A stretch of 64,000 bases of DNA from Spirochaetales bacterium (GTDB taxonomy: Bacteria; Spirochaetota; Spirochaetia; JABEVK01): contig CANJXC010000001.1 in assembly GCA_947478845.1 (NCBI GenBank), forward strand, positions 124,001 to 188,000, given 5' to 3'. Below are positions 9,542-19,071 of this stretch, piece after piece (the stretch's first letter is position 1; each line of letters opens with the position of its first letter). Made by a program: the position numbers and the translations under genes. Under the pieces are notes generated by a model. The model worked only from the letters and a program-made list of their open reading frames with translations, did not search any database and was not told the origin of the DNA.

Positions 9542-10390
9542 TCACCTTGTGTGCTCTGTCTGTACGAACACGTAGGTCCATCGAGTGCCATGGCGGGCCA
9601 CAACGGCGAGGAGCTCACCGTCAGCTGACGCCAGTGCAGCTCGTTCACAGTCCAGCGTGGCAAGACTTGGAGCCTGACTAAGGGGTTCCAAACCCCGCAA
9701 AACCCCCGAGATTTCGTGAACAGGTAGCATCGGAATGTTTAAAAGAGCCAGAGTCTGCAACTCATCCCGGAAGACAACAGGCTCCTCGGGTAGTTCAAAA
9801 GGGCCAACGCGTAGGCGGACCAAACTCCTGACATGGGCCCCGCAGCCAGCCAATCGACCCCAGTCGCGGGCGATAGAACGGACGTAAGTGCCTTTGGAAC
9901 AGTGAATCCTTACCCTCAGGTCCGGACTGCGCCATTCCAGCACGTCAAGTTGATAAACCTCGATCCGCCGGGGATCAAGCACGAGGGTTTCTCCGTCACG
10001 CACCCTCTGATAGGCACGTTTTCCTTCCACATGGATGGCACTGAATTGGGGTGGTATCTGTTCGATAGGGCCCCTGAACCGAGAAGCGAGGGCTAAAATT
10101 TGTGGGTGGTCGGGAATATCCCCTGAGAAAATTTCTTTTCCAGTCGGATCAAGCGTATCTGTTTCTACGCCGAAAGCGAAAACCGCTTCATAGACTTTGT
10201 CATATTCAGTGAAGAATGGCGTGAACTTTGTGAACTTCCCTGTTAGGACCACCAGCAGGCCACTGGCAAACTGATCGAGAGTTCCCGTATGACCCATGGC
10301 CCGACCAAACTGCCTTTTAAGTGGATTTAGGGCACGAAACGAGGTGACACCGATTGGCTTGTTGAGGAGAAGCAAACCGTTAGGCGTCAT
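9542..10390 (-). CDS. truB: tRNA pseudouridine-55 synthase TruB
   Basis: Makes the universal pseudouridine 55 in the T-loop of tRNAs. Of 282 residues, the N-terminal domain shows NKPIGVTSF and the catalytic Asp39 in GHTGTLDQFASGLL; the KGTYVRSIARDWG motif lies near residue 175. ATG at 10390 is preferred; an in-frame TTG ten codons upstream lies inside rbfA. rbfA ends 7 nt upstream. ribF, often between truB and rpsO in related genomes, is absent here and replaced by the rpsO leader. Confidence 0.96.
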   Translation of the reverse strand: MTPNGLLLLNKPIGVTSFRALNPLKRQFGRAMGHTGTLDQFASGLLVVLTGKFTKFTPFFTEYDKVYEAVFAFGVETDTLDPTGKEIFSGDIPDHPQILALASRFRGPIEQIPPQFSAIHVEGKRAYQRVRDGETLVLDPRRIEVYQLDVLEWRSPDLRVRIHCSKGTYVRSIARDWGRLAGCGAHVRSLVRLRVGPFELPEEPVVFRDELQTLALLNIPMLPVHEISGVLRGLEPLSQAPSLATLDCERAALASADGELLAVVARHGTRWTYVFVQTEHTR

Positions 10391-10397
10391 GGGGTGC

Positions 10398-10748
10398 TCA
10401 GGAACGATTGGCCTCGTCAATCAGGCGGTTTAGCTCTAGAGATTTCTGCACCGAATCATCCACCAGAAACTGCAAACGTGGAGTCGAGCGCATCGCGAGT
10501 TTCTTTCCCAGCGTCCCCTGAATGAAACCCGCAGCGTGATTCAGTGCCTCGACAGCCTTCTCAACAGTTGTTTCTTTTTGAAAGGAACTGACATAAACCT
10601 TAGCTTGACTCAGGTCGTTGCTGATTTTGACCAGGTTGATGGACAGAAAAGTGCTCACCCGAGGGTCTTTAATCTCCTGAGTCAGAATCATCTGACTCAG
10701 GATACCCTGGATGAGGCTTTCCACTTTCTTGGTCCGAACGTCTTTCAT
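10398..10748 (-). CDS. rbfA: Ribosome-binding factor A
   Basis: Small KH-fold factor that binds the free 30S subunit during late 16S rRNA maturation and cold adaptation. The 116 residues fit the family, with MILTQEIKDPRVS near the start, the KVYVSSF strand, and the terminal RSTPRLQFLVDDSVQ motif before a basic/acidic tail. It lies three bases after infB and directly before truB, the standard order of this ribosome-maturation operon. Nothing unusual is seen. Confidence 0.96.
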   Translation of the reverse strand: MKDVRTKKVESLIQGILSQMILTQEIKDPRVSTFLSINLVKISNDLSQAKVYVSSFQKETTVEKAVEALNHAAGFIQGTLGKKLAMRSTPRLQFLVDDSVQKSLELNRLIDEANRS

Positions 10749-10751
10749 TTG

Positions 10752-13610
10752 CTACTTGGCGTCGGCTTTTGCTTCTGGCTTCTTCTTTGCCTCTGCCGCT
10801 AAGGTCTCCGCGATGGTCGGCCCGAGTTTCTTCGCAATCTTAGTCTGTTCGACCACTTCAAAAATATCTCCAACCCGGACGTCGGAGTAGTTGTCGACGC
10901 TGACACCACACTCAAAGCCTTCCACCACTTCCTTCGCATCGTCCTTGAACCTCCTCAAGGAGGCAACCTTTCCTGTGTAAATCTGAACGTTGTCACGAAG
11001 CACATTGACGATGGAAGTTCTTTTGATCTTACCAGAGGTCACCATACAACCAGCTACGAGGCCAATTTTGGGAACCTTAATAGTGTCACGAACTTCGACC
11101 GAGCCAATAACCTCTTCCTTGACCTCTGGAGCGAGCATACCTTCCATCGCCGATCGGATTTCTTCCACACAATCGTAAATAATGTTGTACTTGCGGATCT
11201 CGACCTTCTCACGATCGGCAAGTTGCAAGGCCTTTGGCGTCGGACGGACATGGAAACCTATGATGATCGCCTGGGAAGCCATGGCAAGGGTTACATCGTG
11301 TTCAATGATAGCTCCCGCCGAGGCGTGGATCACGTTCACTCGGATCTCCATTGTCGAAAGCTTCTCAAGCGCAGCTTGAAGTGCCTCGACAGAACCATGA
11401 ACGTCCCCCTTGATGATAACTTTGATTTCTTGAACTTCACCTGCCTTGATCGTCGTGTACAGGTTGGCCAAGGTGACCTTCTTGACATTGCGGGCTTCCT
11501 CGAACTTGCTTAGGTCCTGTCGCTTTTCACTTATTTCTCTGGAGGTGCGTTCGTCCTCGGTGACGTTGAAAGGGTCACCCGCCCCGGGTATGCCGTTAAA
11601 ACCAAGAATTTCAACGGGAGTCGATGGAGGTGCTTCTTTGATTGGCTTGCCCCGGTCATCGAACATAGCCCGAACCTTGCCAGGGAAAACTCCACCAACA
11701 AAGTAGTCGCCGACCCTAAGGATGCCTTTTTGGACGAGCACCGATGCGACAACACCGCGTCCTTGATCAATCTTCGATTCGATGACCTTACCTTCAGCTC
11801 GGCGTTTGCGGCTGGCGGTCAGTTCCATAACTTCAGCCTGCAACAGGATCGCGTCGAGGAGTTCATCGAGACCCAATCGCTTTAATGCCGAAATCTGACA
11901 GTACATCGTCGAACCGCCCCAAGCCTCGGGGATCAGCCCGTAATCGGAGAGTTGCTGCATCACTTTGTCAGGATTAGCTTCTGGTAGATCAACCTTGTTG
12001 ATCGCCACCAGAATCGGTACTTTCGCGTCTTTGGCGTGGTTTATGGCCTCAACGGTTTGGGGCATGACACCATCATTGGCTGCCACAACGAGGACGACAA
12101 TATCGGTGATTTGCGCTCCTCGTGCTCGCATCAGGGTAAAAGCTTCGTGACCTGGCGTATCAAGGAAGGTAATTTCCCCCTTGGAATGGGACACCCGATA
12201 GGCACCGATATGCTGTGTGATACCTCCGTACTCACCTCCAGCCACATTGGTGGTCCTGATGGCGTCAAGAAGCTTGGTTTTGCCATGGTCGACGTGACCC
12301 ATGATCGTGACTATGGGAGAACGGTGGACCAGATCGTCGGCAGCATCGGTCTGGGTTTCAATCACAGTCTCGTCGTATAGGGAGACAATCCTGACCTCAG
12401 TGCCATATTCGGAAGCGAGAATCTGCGCAGTTTCCGCATCGATCTGCTCGTTTATCGTTACCATCATCCCCATAGTCATGAGCTTACCAATCAGCGTAGA
12501 GGCCTTGAGGTTCATTTTGCGGGCCAACTCGGCCACGGTGACAACCTCCATGATCTCCACTTCTTTCGGAACAGGGTTAGCTTTTGCCTGCTGTTTCTTC
12601 ATAAACTGATAGGCTTTGTCGAGCTGTTCTTTCTCTTTGTCCCGAATGTAGTTCTTTTCTTTCTTCGAGCGGAACTTCTTCGGCTGGCTTCCCTTAGTCA
12701 GGTCTACCGGAGGAGGTGTACCCTGGCCACCGGGGCGGGGCCCATAGCCGGGACCACCGGGGCGAGGTCCATAACCAGGACCACCGGGACGAGGCCCATA
12801 GCCGGGACCACCGGGGCGAGGTCCGTAACCCGGACCCCCGGGACGAGGTCCATAACCCTGGCCACCCGGACCACTAGGACGGGGACCATAATTTTGACCC
12901 TGATAGCCTTGTCCCGGAGGACGGTCACCGTATGGGCGTGGAGGGCCACCAGGTCCAGAAGGACGGGGTCCAAAGTTCTGACCTTGATACCCCTGACCTT
13001 GGGGGCGTTCGCCTGGTCCGGAACCCCATCGGTTGGCAGGGCGTTCACCATAGGGACGAGGTGGACCTCCGGGGGCACCTTGTCCCTGAGGGCGATCACC
13101 CCAGCGCGGCGGTGGGCGGTCGCCGGGATTTACACCCGTCGGCGGCGCGGGATTCGGGCGCGGTTCACCCCACCGGTTCGCTGGGCGATCGCCATACGGC
13201 GGACGGGGGCCCTGCTCGCGGGGAGGACGCCCGCTTTCAATGCGCAGACCTTCCGGCTTGGGACGATTAACGTCCGGCTGGACGTGACGCATCTCCTGTG
13301 GCCTTTTTGCGGCGAACTCCGCTACTTTCTGGGCAGTCAGTCGAGATTCCGGGGAAACTAGGCGATCGCCTGGCTTTGAAGTTGAAGAGGGCTCCTTGGA
13401 AGCCGAAACTGCGGGAGGAGCCGAGGGGGCGGTAGCCGTTTCATCGCGATGGACAGCCACTACCTTCACAGCGGCCTTCTTCTTGACGACAACTACTTTT
13501 CTCTTTTCGCCATCGGGGGCCGAAGCACTCACCGGAGCGACCGTTGAGGCTGGCTTCTCGTGCTTAATAAGAGTTGCCTTGGGCTTCTTGTTTTCCAATT
13601 CGTCAGACAT
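10752..13610 (-). CDS. infB: Translation initiation factor IF-2 with Gly/Pro-rich linker repeats
   Basis: GTPase that places initiator tRNA on the ribosome. It has 952 residues. Residues 1-110 are charged. Residues 125-300 are an Arg/Pro/Gly-rich, probably disordered linker that ends in five tandem GYGPRPGGP units (252-296). The IF2-N domain (about 355-400) and GTPase domain follow, with GHVDHGKT at 438-445, DTPGHEAF near 485 and NKVD near 540. The rest is domains II, III and the C-terminal tRNA-binding domain. The linker composition and its DNA-level repeats are unusual for a spirochaete-like IF-2 and may vary in copy number. The gene starts 6 nt after nusA. Confidence 0.97.
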   Translation of the reverse strand: MSDELENKKPKATLIKHEKPASTVAPVSASAPDGEKRKVVVVKKKAAVKVVAVHRDETATAPSAPPAVSASKEPSSTSKPGDRLVSPESRLTAQKVAEFAAKRPQEMRHVQPDVNRPKPEGLRIESGRPPREQGPRPPYGDRPANRWGEPRPNPAPPTGVNPGDRPPPRWGDRPQGQGAPGGPPRPYGERPANRWGSGPGERPQGQGYQGQNFGPRPSGPGGPPRPYGDRPPGQGYQGQNYGPRPSGPGGQGYGPRPGGPGYGPRPGGPGYGPRPGGPGYGPRPGGPGYGPRPGGQGTPPPVDLTKGSQPKKFRSKKEKNYIRDKEKEQLDKAYQFMKKQQAKANPVPKEVEIMEVVTVAELARKMNLKASTLIGKLMTMGMMVTINEQIDAETAQILASEYGTEVRIVSLYDETVIETQTDAADDLVHRSPIVTIMGHVDHGKTKLLDAIRTTNVAGGEYGGITQHIGAYRVSHSKGEITFLDTPGHEAFTLMRARGAQITDIVVLVVAANDGVMPQTVEAINHAKDAKVPILVAINKVDLPEANPDKVMQQLSDYGLIPEAWGGSTMYCQISALKRLGLDELLDAILLQAEVMELTASRKRRAEGKVIESKIDQGRGVVASVLVQKGILRVGDYFVGGVFPGKVRAMFDDRGKPIKEAPPSTPVEILGFNGIPGAGDPFNVTEDERTSREISEKRQDLSKFEEARNVKKVTLANLYTTIKAGEVQEIKVIIKGDVHGSVEALQAALEKLSTMEIRVNVIHASAGAIIEHDVTLAMASQAIIIGFHVRPTPKALQLADREKVEIRKYNIIYDCVEEIRSAMEGMLAPEVKEEVIGSVEVRDTIKVPKIGLVAGCMVTSGKIKRTSIVNVLRDNVQIYTGKVASLRRFKDDAKEVVEGFECGVSVDNYSDVRVGDIFEVVEQTKIAKKLGPTIAETLAAEAKKKPEAKADAK
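12725..12859 (-). repeat. 27-bp tandem repeat inside infB, five units
   Basis: Five consecutive 27-bp units (boundaries 12725, 12752, 12779, 12806, 12833) encode GYGPRPGGP, nine residues each, in the IF-2 linker. Units differ by a few synonymous changes, so they are old enough to have drifted but still prone to slippage. The period is a multiple of three, so gains or losses of units would keep the reading frame. Confidence 0.9.
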
Positions 13611-13616
13611 AATCTG

Positions 13617-15098
13617 TTATTTTTCCTCGGTTTCCTCTTCCTCAATCTCAAAACTCAAGCCGACGTTGCAGTTGGGGCATTGGGTCATGTTGATCTGGAC
13701 GGGGTGCCCGCATTCGGGGCATTCGAACTCTTCTTCGTATTCTACCGTATCTTGGTTCGAATAATCAATGGAAGCGTCTGGAGCTTCCTCATCGACTATT
13801 TCCACGTTTTCTTCGATGGCCTTCATCAGATTTTCGACATCAGAGGCGGTAATTCCGTCAATTTTTGAGAGTTCTTCTCTGCTCATGTTCACCAAAGACT
13901 CAATCAGGACGATACCGTGCTCCCCAAGGATACCAACGACCCGTTCTGAAACGCCTTCGAGCTCAGAAATTGCGGTAATGACCGATTCATCGCCCTCGTC
14001 GTCGTCGCGGAACAGACCGTGTGCAGCTTCTCTGGCACCGCGGTTAATATCCATCTCCTCAAACTGCTCGATCGTTTTGACGTCGATGCTCCAATCGCAC
14101 AAACGGTTTGCCAGCTTTACGTTCAGGCCTTGCTTGCCTATCGCCAGCGACAGTTGGCTCTCAGGGACCACCGCAAGAGCCTGTTTCCGAGCCTCATCAA
14201 GGATGACGATCTGGCTGACTTCAGCGGGCGACAAAGCATTCCGAATAAAGGACTTTGGATCTGGGTCGTATTTCAGCACGTCGATTCGCTCACCTTCGAG
14301 TTCCTTCATCACGGCTTGGATGCGCACGCCGCGAAGTCCAACACAGGCACCGATAGGATCAACTTCCTCTTTCACGGATCGGACGGCTATTTTGGTTCGG
14401 TAACCGGCCTCACGAACAATTTTGTGGATCAAAATCGTTTTTTCGTAGATTTCAGGGACCTCGAGTTCAAAGAGTTTTTCAACGAACTTGGGGTCGCGGC
14501 GAGTGAGAACGACTTGGAGTCCGCCTGGAGTCTTGCGGACCTCGCTGATCATACTCTTGATTCGGGATCCCGGGGCATAGGACTCGCGAGGCGACTGGTT
14601 TTTGCGGGGAAGGATGCCCTCTGTTCGCCCAAGATCTACGTAGATGTTTCCGTTGCGTTCGCGTTGATAGTAACCAATGATCACCTCGTTCTCCTTGCCG
14701 GAAAACTCGGAGAAAAGAGTATCCTTTTGTATATCACGCAGGTACTGTTTCGCCTTCTGCTTCGCAGTGTGCACCGAAGAACGGTCGAAGTCCTTGGGAT
14801 CGATCTCCAAAAGGATCTCGTCTCCTACGGTCGCTTCCTCATTCAGGGCCCTGGCTTCGGCAAGCTCAATTTCACCCACAGGATCGTAAAGATCATCGTC
14901 CTCGACGACAACTTTCTTCGCCGAAATAGTGACGTCTTTGCCTTCCTCACCAAACTTGATAACTGCGTTATCGCTAGTCCCAAAAGTTTTCTTGTAAGCA
15001 GCGAGGAGAAACTCTTCGACCACTTTTTGCACCAGTTCACTGGAAATACCCTTGTCTTGGGTGATTTGACGAATGGATTCAGTAAATTCAGAGTTCAC
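13617..15098 (-). CDS. nusA: Transcription factor NusA with C-terminal zinc ribbon
   Basis: Elongation factor that binds RNA polymerase and modulates pausing, termination and antitermination. The 493 residues have the NusA N-terminal domain (1-125), S1 (about 135-205), KH1 and KH2 (about 225-350, with KQGLNVKLANRL), and a helix-hairpin-helix/acidic segment (about 370-440). An extra ribbon follows with Cys460, Cys463, Cys474 and Cys477 (CPEC...CPNC) and an acidic tail. The ribbon is not in E. coli or Bacillus NusA. I recall similar C-terminal extensions in spirochaetes, but cannot check. It follows rimP by 11 nt, and the operon's promoter and early terminator lie upstream, where NusA itself could feed back. 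Confidence 0.96.
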   Translation of the reverse strand: MNSEFTESIRQITQDKGISSELVQKVVEEFLLAAYKKTFGTSDNAVIKFGEEGKDVTISAKKVVVEDDDLYDPVGEIELAEARALNEEATVGDEILLEIDPKDFDRSSVHTAKQKAKQYLRDIQKDTLFSEFSGKENEVIIGYYQRERNGNIYVDLGRTEGILPRKNQSPRESYAPGSRIKSMISEVRKTPGGLQVVLTRRDPKFVEKLFELEVPEIYEKTILIHKIVREAGYRTKIAVRSVKEEVDPIGACVGLRGVRIQAVMKELEGERIDVLKYDPDPKSFIRNALSPAEVSQIVILDEARKQALAVVPESQLSLAIGKQGLNVKLANRLCDWSIDVKTIEQFEEMDINRGAREAAHGLFRDDDEGDESVITAISELEGVSERVVGILGEHGIVLIESLVNMSREELSKIDGITASDVENLMKAIEENVEIVDEEAPDASIDYSNQDTVEYEEEFECPECGHPVQINMTQCPNCNVGLSFEIEEEETEEK

Positions 15099-15109
15099 GC
15101 GAGCTCCTC

Positions 15110-15559
15110 CTAGGAAATGTCGTTCAATTTTGCCTTGTAAATCTGTGCCTTTGGCACGGTCTTCAATCCAACAGATGTTACGAAAACAATGCTGTCGTCC
15201 AAGACCTCCTCAATCGTACCAGGCTCCCAATCAGTCCCACCTACCAAGTAAAGTTTGGCCTTCTTGCCTTGGTAAAATCCCAACTCCCTCAGAAACTTCA
15301 GGTTTCTCTCGAGGCCAGGTGAACCGACTTCAACTGATAGGTCCTCGGTACCAAGTAGCTTCTCGAGCCTCGGTATCAGCAACCTGTGCGCCTTGGCACA
15401 ATCGTCTATACCCAAGCCCGTGGAAGAATGGAGCACAACATGAACGTTTGCGGTGCCGTTCTTCGTTCTTACACCACATTCCACGAGTGAAAGTCCGAGC
15501 GTTTTCACGAATTGGTCGAGGTCGCGGAACACCGGATCCTCGGGATCAGCCATCAACAT
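15110..15559 (-). CDS. rimP: Ribosome maturation factor RimP
   Basis: Cytoplasmic protein needed for 30S maturation. 149 residues with a RimP N-terminal alpha/beta domain (LSLVECGVRT, VHVVLHSSTGLGIDDCAKAHR), the VGSPGLERNLK motif near residue 80 and a C-terminal SH3-like barrel. Two ATG codons (15559 and 15553) are possible starts; the Shine-Dalgarno sequence is weak. It is the first gene of the nusA-infB operon, with the promoter beside the comF stop and a terminator hairpin between the promoter and this gene. Confidence 0.93.
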   Translation of the reverse strand: MLMADPEDPVFRDLDQFVKTLGLSLVECGVRTKNGTANVHVVLHSSTGLGIDDCAKAHRLLIPRLEKLLGTEDLSVEVGSPGLERNLKFLRELGFYQGKKAKLYLVGGTDWEPGTIEEVLDDSIVFVTSVGLKTVPKAQIYKAKLNDIS

Positions 15560-15570
15560 GGGTCCGCCAT

Positions 15571-15598
15571 AAAAAAAAGAGCCGTTGCCGACTCTTTT
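15571..15598 (-). terminator. Intrinsic terminator / probable attenuator before rimP
   Basis: On the minus strand the arms AAAAGAGTCG and CGGCTCTTTT close a GCAA (GNRA) tetraloop and are followed by a run of T. It can end comF-mutS transcripts. It also lies only about 20 nt downstream of the predicted transcription start of the rimP operon, so transcripts from that promoter must pass it. Confidence 0.8.
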
Positions 15599-15623
15599 GA
15601 TAGTAGAGATCTAAACTGTCAGT

Positions 15624-15652
15624 ACAATACTTAAATCGCTGTCGACTGTCAA
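15624..15652 (-). promoter_or_regulatory. Promoter of the rimP-nusA-infB operon
   Basis: TTGACA (15647-15652) and TATTGT (15624-15629) are separated by exactly 17 nt, with the start expected near 15617. The -35 box begins three bases after the comF stop codon. Confidence 0.8.
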
Positions 15653-15654
15653 GT

Positions 15655-16380
15655 TTAATGAAGGCACAGGGCAAGTACGCGAACCTCAGCGACACCGCCA
15701 CGAAGCAATTCTTTGGCACAGGCCTCCACTGTGGATCCAGTAGTAACGACATCGTCGAGCAACCAGACAAGTTTTTGCCCTTTAAGTTTATTTGGTGCAT
15801 CACGACGCAGGCAATAGGAGCGCGTCGCGTTTTCAGAACGCTCTGCTCGCCCGAGCAATTTCTGGCTTACCGTCCTGCGCCTGATCAGCAGATTCCAAAC
15901 TGGCACCTGGGCGTCTCTGGAAAGAAAATGAGCCCAACGGGCCACTGGGTCCCACCCCCGTTCTAGGAAATGTTGAGGATGGCACGGCACAGGGACCAGA
16001 GGTGCCGCTGGAGCAAGTCGGGGGACGGAAAGCCGTGACCAACAGCGAGCCAAGCCTGATCTATTGCGTCCCTTGTAAGCTCGAAGTAGCTCACCGGCAG
16101 GACTTCGATAGGGAACGAGTCCGTCGAGGCGTGCAAACGACCACGGCTGTCGGCAGCAATCGGCACACAGATCCACCTCCCCCAAAAGAGTATGACCGCA
16201 GAGCGCGCAAAGACCTGCCGGAGCATCGGGCTCGCCACGAAAGACTTGGGCCCAGCAGGTGCGGCATAGGTCTCCGTCCACTCCAAAGCCTGTTTCTAAA
16301 GCAACATCGCACAAGGGGCATACAGGAAAACCAAAGAGGCTCATAAGAAAGGAACAGGATTGGCGAGGTCCCTGATTCAT
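15655..16380 (-). CDS. comF: ComF-family phosphoribosyltransferase-like protein
   Basis: ComF/GntX family; in naturally transformable bacteria ComF helps single-stranded DNA uptake at the cytoplasmic face. The 241-residue product has an N-terminal cysteine-rich zinc region (CPLC, CRTC, CALC, CADCC) and a C-terminal phosphoribosyltransferase fold with the PRPP loop WLLDDVVTTGSTVEAC near residue 215. The start at 16380 overlaps the mutS stop as ATGA, which favours it over a start seven codons upstream inside mutS. Competence itself cannot be inferred from this gene alone. Confidence 0.9.
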   Translation of the reverse strand: MNQGPRQSCSFLMSLFGFPVCPLCDVALETGFGVDGDLCRTCWAQVFRGEPDAPAGLCALCGHTLLGEVDLCADCCRQPWSFARLDGLVPYRSPAGELLRAYKGRNRSGLARCWSRLSVPRLAPAAPLVPVPCHPQHFLERGWDPVARWAHFLSRDAQVPVWNLLIRRRTVSQKLLGRAERSENATRSYCLRRDAPNKLKGQKLVWLLDDVVTTGSTVEACAKELLRGGVAEVRVLALCLH

Positions 16381-18974
16381 TCTACGGAAAGAGCCTTCCA
16401 TTTTGCCAACAGCTGAAGGGCCTGGAAGGGGGTCAAATTGTCAGGGTCTAGACGACGCAGTTCCTCCCTGAGCAGGTCTGGCTGGGGTTCCGGCACAAAA
16501 AGATCGAGCTGGGACCTTCGGTTGGTGGCAGTTCCAGCTCGTGTTTGTTCGCGCGGGAGGGTGTGTTCCGGCTCGAGACTTTCGAGAATATGAGCAGCCC
16601 TGTCGACAACGCGCGCGGGAACACCGGCCAAACGGGCTACATGCAAGCCGTAGGAATTGTCAGAGGCCCCTTTTACTACTTTGCGCAGAAACACGACTTC
16701 GCGGCCATCATCTTCTACCGCCATCGAGAAGTTTCGCAAGGCGGGATGACTCAGTGCTGTCAGTTCATGAAAGTGCGTAGCAAAAAGTGTTTTAGCCCGA
16801 ACGGTATCGAGCAAGTACTCGCAAATTGCCCACGCAAGCGAAAAACCGTCCCTTGTCGAAGTACCCCTTCCCACTTCGTCCATGATAACCAGACTTTGTC
16901 GTGTGGCACTGCGCAGAATCCTCGCAGTCTCATGCATTTCCACGAGGAAGGTGGACTCGCCCCGGGAAAGATGGTCACTGGCCCCCACTCGACAAAAAAT
17001 TCTATCGGTTATTCCTACTTCTGCTGTTCGGCAGGGAACGAAAGAACCCGTCTGGGCCAGGAGCACAATGAGCGCCGTCTGCCTCAGGTAGGTAGACTTT
17101 CCTGCCATGTTGGGCCCAGTGATGAGAACCAACGAGTCGGCTGCAGAAAAATGTACGGAGTTGGGAACAAATGGCTCTTGCGAATTAGCTTCCACAACCG
17201 GATGTCGGGCGTCTTCCAAAACCAGGTCCAAACTCTCGGTGACAAGAGGACGGACCCAATTCCGGTCCAATGCCACTTGAGCGAGGGTTGAAACCACATC
17301 TAGGCGCGCCGAAAACGCTGCAGCCCTCTGAATTGGTGTAAGCAATACCTTCACATGGTCCCGCAAGGCCCAAAAAAGCTCCCGTTCGAGACTGAAAATC
17401 CTTTCCTCAGCATGTTGTAGTCTGTCTTCGAGTTCCCGCAGACGCTCGGTGGAGTACCTTTCGGAACCAATTAGACTCTGGCGGCGCTGAAAGTGCTCGG
17501 GTAGTCGTTCCAGACGGGCCTTTGAAACTTCAAAGTAGTACCCAATAATCCGGTTTTGTTTAAGTTTTAGCTGCGAGAGCCCGGTTTTGGCTTTCTCTTC
17601 CACAAGATAGGCCTGCAAAATCTCTTGGCTGTGTAGCCGCAGGTGACGCAGTTCATCGAGCTCTGCAGAAACTCCTTCCTTGATCAGTCCCCCCTCGGTT
17701 AGCACCGGTGATGGATCCCGGCTGAGTTCAACTGCAATCTTGGACACCACACCTGAGAGTGCACTTCTTGACTCGAGCCCGAACTCGAGCGTTAACAGTT
17801 TTCCCGACGGTTGTTCGTCCCAAAGGGTGGCAAGTTCTAGGACTCGGGCTAGGCTGGCTTCCAAGCCAAGAAGGTCGCGGGCACTGGCTTTGTCTAGGGC
17901 CAGACGTGAAGCTAACCGGTCTAAATCCAAGACTCCCGAAAGTCCCTTCCGCACATACCTGAGCAAACTTGAATCCATAACAAGAGACTCAATTAGCACT
18001 TGTCGCACTTCAATTTCCGTCGGTACCAGCAAGGGAAAACGTAGCCAATTCTCTAGCAGTCGGGAGCCAGCCGTAGTTTTGGTGACATCAAGGATGCCGT
18101 AGAGGGAGGAGCCTTTACCGCCGTCGCGAGTGTTTGCCAACAGCTCCAAGCTACGAGCGGAATCCGGATCAATTTGAAGGAAGTCGGAGGCCTGAAAAAC
18201 TTCTAGGTGCTCGAGGTGAGCCAAGGTCCGTAAGGTATTGCACTTCAAGTAGTCCAGAAGTGCACCTGCTGTTATTACTTCTGCGGACTGTTCATTCAGG
18301 CCAAAAGCCTCTAAACGAAGTACACCAAAGTGCTCCAAAAGTCGCTGATGTCCTGTCCGCTGCTCTAAGCGCCAAGGCTCCAACTGTGTCAAAATTAAGT
18401 GAGAAACTTCCGAGAGGAGACCCGAGAGGTCGGGTTCTTCCGCTACCAACTGGGAACTCAAGAGAATTTCTCGAGGGCGGAAACGCCCTAATTCCCGCCC
18501 TAATGCCTCACGCCAATTTGAAACCAAGAAACTCGTCGCAAGAAACTTTCCAGTGGAAAGGTCGGCAACGGCTATGGATGATCTGGGACTGGCCCGATGA
18601 AAAGCCATCAGGAAGTTGTTGGAGGAACCAGCAAGGTAGAGGTCGTCTACAAGTGTCCCCGGAGTTAGGATATCGACAATCTCTCGGCGCACGAGACCTT
18701 TTCCGACACCCGCTTCCGAAACTTGCTCGCAAAGGGCGACGCTTCGGCCGGCTTCAAGCAATCGGCGAATGTAGGACCCACTTGAGTGATAGGGGACCCC
18801 GCACATAGGCTCATCCTGCCGATGAGTTAGGGTCAGGTTGAGAAGCACACTTGCATCTCTGGCGTCTTCGCGAAACATCTCATAAAAGTCTCCGAGACGA
18901 AAGAACAAGATCTTGTCATGATGCTGAGATTTGAGATCTAGATATTGCCGCATCATCGGAGTTGTGTCGGCCAT
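16377..18974 (-). CDS. mutS: DNA mismatch repair protein MutS
   Basis: Recognises base mismatches and starts mismatch repair. 865 residues, the length of bacterial MutS1. The mismatch-binding N-terminus contains the Phe-x-Glu motif in FFRLGDFYEMF (near residue 30), then connector, lever and clamp domains. The ATPase has Walker A GPNMAGKST near 620 and the DEVGRGTSTRDG motif near 695. The region before the ATG at 18974 lacks a clear Shine-Dalgarno sequence. It holds a 12-bp palindrome CCCTACGTAGGG at 18996-19007. comF overlaps its end. mutS next to skp-bamA-tamB is an arrangement I recall from Treponema. Confidence 0.98.
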   Translation of the reverse strand: MADTTPMMRQYLDLKSQHHDKILFFRLGDFYEMFREDARDASVLLNLTLTHRQDEPMCGVPYHSSGSYIRRLLEAGRSVALCEQVSEAGVGKGLVRREIVDILTPGTLVDDLYLAGSSNNFLMAFHRASPRSSIAVADLSTGKFLATSFLVSNWREALGRELGRFRPREILLSSQLVAEEPDLSGLLSEVSHLILTQLEPWRLEQRTGHQRLLEHFGVLRLEAFGLNEQSAEVITAGALLDYLKCNTLRTLAHLEHLEVFQASDFLQIDPDSARSLELLANTRDGGKGSSLYGILDVTKTTAGSRLLENWLRFPLLVPTEIEVRQVLIESLVMDSSLLRYVRKGLSGVLDLDRLASRLALDKASARDLLGLEASLARVLELATLWDEQPSGKLLTLEFGLESRSALSGVVSKIAVELSRDPSPVLTEGGLIKEGVSAELDELRHLRLHSQEILQAYLVEEKAKTGLSQLKLKQNRIIGYYFEVSKARLERLPEHFQRRQSLIGSERYSTERLRELEDRLQHAEERIFSLERELFWALRDHVKVLLTPIQRAAAFSARLDVVSTLAQVALDRNWVRPLVTESLDLVLEDARHPVVEANSQEPFVPNSVHFSAADSLVLITGPNMAGKSTYLRQTALIVLLAQTGSFVPCRTAEVGITDRIFCRVGASDHLSRGESTFLVEMHETARILRSATRQSLVIMDEVGRGTSTRDGFSLAWAICEYLLDTVRAKTLFATHFHELTALSHPALRNFSMAVEDDGREVVFLRKVVKGASDNSYGLHVARLAGVPARVVDRAAHILESLEPEHTLPREQTRAGTATNRRSQLDLFVPEPQPDLLREELRRLDPDNLTPFQALQLLAKWKALSVE

Positions 18975-18995
18975 GAAACCATGGTAACGGGGAAG

Positions 18996-19007
18996 CCCTA
19001 CGTAGGG
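18996..19007. promoter_or_regulatory. 12-bp perfect palindrome between mutS and the STAS gene
   Basis: CCCTACGTAGGG lies 22 bp before the mutS start in the divergent mutS/STAS intergenic region. It could be an operator, but no regulator is known; the call is based on symmetry and position only. Confidence 0.3.
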
Positions 19008-19037
19008 AAGTAAGAGGGAAATAAACCGCGCAAAATC

Positions 19038-19065
19038 TTGCTACAACTCTCAAATTAGCTATAAT
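19038..19065 (+). promoter_or_regulatory. Promoter of the STAS-domain gene (leaderless start likely)
   Basis: TTGCTA (19038-19043), 16-nt spacer, TATAAT (19060-19065). Transcription is expected to begin near 19072, which is the first base of the GTG start codon; no Shine-Dalgarno sequence precedes it. Confidence 0.65.
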
Positions 19066-19071
19066 GGCGCT

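Noticed and set aside
9295-9663. Protein gene between truB and rpsO
   Set aside because: It starts inside truB, lacks a ribosome-binding site and has no recognisable motif; the gap is better explained as a leader.
12704-13361. Long frames on either strand opposite or out of frame with infB
   Set aside because: They arise from the GC-rich Pro/Gly/Arg repeat coding region, and the IF-2 frame explains it.
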